From Microbacterium testaceum (GTDB lineage: Bacteria > Actinomycetota > Actinomycetes > Actinomycetales > Microbacteriaceae): a DNA stretch of 33,165 bases. Within the stretch, counting starts at the first letter, position 1, and each line of letters begins with the position of its first letter. Shown here piece by piece: positions 32,005 through 33,165 of this stretch. The notes under the pieces were generated by a model, which saw only the letters and a program-made list of their open reading frames with translations, did no database searches and was not told the origin of the DNA. Where the stretch lies: assembly GCF_001476285.1 (NCBI RefSeq), contig NZ_LDRU01000069.1, positions 1 through 33,165 on the forward strand, in the 5' to 3' direction. The position numbers and the translations under genes are program-made.

Positions 32005-33165
32005 AGACCCAGCGTCCGCCGCAGGAAGTCGTTGCGGAAGACGCCGCGCGGGTCGGCCTCCCTCGCCGCGGCGAGGAAGTCGTCGGCGCGGGGGAGCGTG
32101 GCGCGGACGGTGTCTCCGGGCATGGTGAAGGCTTTGCCCCAGTGCGGCCGGACGTCGAACGGGGCGAGCGCCGCCTCGATGCGGGGCAGCACCCCGAGGA
32201 CGCCGGCGGTGTCGTTGCGCCAGGTGAAGTGGATCGCGAGCACGTCGCGCTGGTACGCGGGGCTCAGCCACAGTTCGTCGGCGGCGACGGTGCGCAGCTC
32301 GGTGACGAGCAGGTGCGCGTCGAACGCGGGCGCGATCGCCCGCACCGCCGCGAGGGCCTCGCGCGCGGACGAGAACGGGACGAAGTACTCGGACTGGATC
32401 TCGTCGCCGTCGCTGGGCAGGGCGTCGGCGCGGAAGTGCGGGAGCCGCGTGTGCCACGGGCCGGCGGTCCCGCGCGGAGTGGTGTTGTCGACGGTCCGGA
32501 TCCGTCCGAGGTGGATGTCGTCTCCGACGGGTCGACCGCCCAGCTCTCCGACCCAATCGGGTGAGCCGTCGTCGCTCTTCGCCCAGACGAGATCGTGGGC
32601 CGGGTCGCCCCACGTCGTGAAGACGCTGACACTGCGCGCGCCGCCGAAGACCCGCTCGGGGTCTGCCACGATGTCGTCCCACGCCACCCCGGTGTACGCC
32701 TGCTGCGTCACCCGGTAGGTCGGCTCGGTCTGCAGTTCGACCGCGGTGACGACGCCGAGGGCACCGATGCTGAGCGCGGCGGCGGGGAACCACGCGTGCG
32801 TCCGGTCGATGCGGTGCGTCCGGCCCTCGGCATCCATGATCTCGACAGCCCGCACGGCGCTCGACAGGTTGCCATTGTGGATACCGGAACCGTGCGTACC
32901 CGTGGCGGTGGCGCCGGCGACGGAGATGTGGGGGAGCGAACCGAGGTTGTGCAGGGCGCGGCCCTCGGCCTCGATCACGGGGGCGAGTTGCGCGAACGTC
33001 ACGAGACCCTCGACGCGTACCCGGTCGCCGGTCATCTGGACGCGGGTGGGCATGCGCTCGAGCGACACCAGCGCCGCGTCGGAGTCGGCCACGTCGTTGA
33101 ACGTGTGTCGCGTGGCCTGGACGCGGAGGGTGCGGGCGGATGCCACGACCTCGCCGAGCTCGTCG
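32001..33165 (-). CDS. Alditol oxidase-like FAD-linked oxidoreductase (5' end outside window)
   Basis: The 3' part of a VAO/PCMH-type flavoprotein is present, about 388 codons, still open at the window edge. It closely resembles Streptomyces alditol (xylitol) oxidase. The ATRHTFND segment near the N-terminus holds the His that covalently binds FAD in that enzyme. Further motifs are GTHGSG, ELRTVAADELWLSPAY, HFTWRND and PHWGKAF. It would oxidise a sugar alcohol with O2 to give an aldose and H2O2. About 30 N-terminal residues are probably missing compared with the usual 415-420. Its TAA overlaps the hydrolase TAG in the four bases TTAG at 32001-32004. Confidence 0.9.
   Translation of the reverse strand, partial: DELGEVVASARTLRVQATRHTFNDVADSDAALVSLERMPTRVQMTGDRVRVEGLVTFAQLAPVIEAEGRALHNLGSLPHISVAGATATGTHGSGIHNGNLSSAVRAVEIMDAEGRTHRIDRTHAWFPAAALSIGALGVVTAVELQTEPTYRVTQQAYTGVAWDDIVADPERVFGGARSVSVFTTWGDPAHDLVWAKSDDGSPDWVGELGGRPVGDDIHLGRIRTVDNTTPRGTAGPWHTRLPHFRADALPSDGDEIQSEYFVPFSSAREALAAVRAIAPAFDAHLLVTELRTVAADELWLSPAYQRDVLAIHFTWRNDTAGVLGVLPRIEAALAPFDVRPHWGKAFTMPGDTVRATLPRADDFLAAAREADPRGVFRNDFLRRTLGL

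Overview
The window is GC-rich (about 70% by eye), densely packed chromosomal DNA. GAC, GCC, CTC and CGC codons dominate, starts are often GTG, stops overlap starts as ATGA or GTGA, and many genes appear leaderless. Gene content and protein sequences point to an actinobacterium of the Microbacteriaceae, most likely Microbacterium or a close relative. This is inferred from reading; no database search was run.

Region 1 (1-9574) is a conserved core block in one direction: TPR protein, HAD phosphatase, a 56-aa protein, tlyA, nadK, recN, pyrG, a Nudix ADP-ribose pyrophosphatase and xerD. The order matches Mycobacterium tuberculosis Rv1691-Rv1701, except that nothing stands for Rv1697/Rv1698 between recN and pyrG. 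Most genes overlap or nearly abut, so this is probably one long operon with internal leaderless promoters before the 56-aa gene and pyrG.

Region 2 (9575-16334) is accessory metabolism: a four-helix membrane protein, an ABC-F ATPase, a stand-alone LysR-type DNA-binding domain with a basic tail, a GMC oxidoreductase with a cysteine cluster, a fused alpha/beta hydrolase and gluconate-dehydrogenase-subunit-3-like protein, and an SDR oxidoreductase. Two compact inverted-repeat elements lie between these genes.

Region 3 (16472-28460) is a surface or exopolysaccharide locus: three GT4-type glycosyltransferases, one GT2, a flippase-like membrane protein, a Wzy/O-antigen-ligase-like polymerase, a nucleotidyltransferase-like protein whose N-terminus looks like a PqqD-type recognition domain, and a 1027-aa secreted multidomain glycoside hydrolase. 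The genes alternate strands and two convergent pairs overlap at their 3' ends (32 and 88 bp). The hydrolase has a palindromic operator pair upstream.

Region 4 (28826-32004) is a tight four-gene operon: a two-domain HTH regulator, an ImmA/IrrE-type zinc peptidase, a seven-helix membrane protein and a membrane-anchored alpha/beta hydrolase. It starts from a predicted leaderless promoter carrying two sets of direct repeats. It looks like a self-contained sensing and regulation module and is the best candidate here for an undescribed system. The window ends inside a convergent alditol-oxidase-like flavoprotein gene. I saw no tRNA, rRNA, CRISPR array or insertion sequence.
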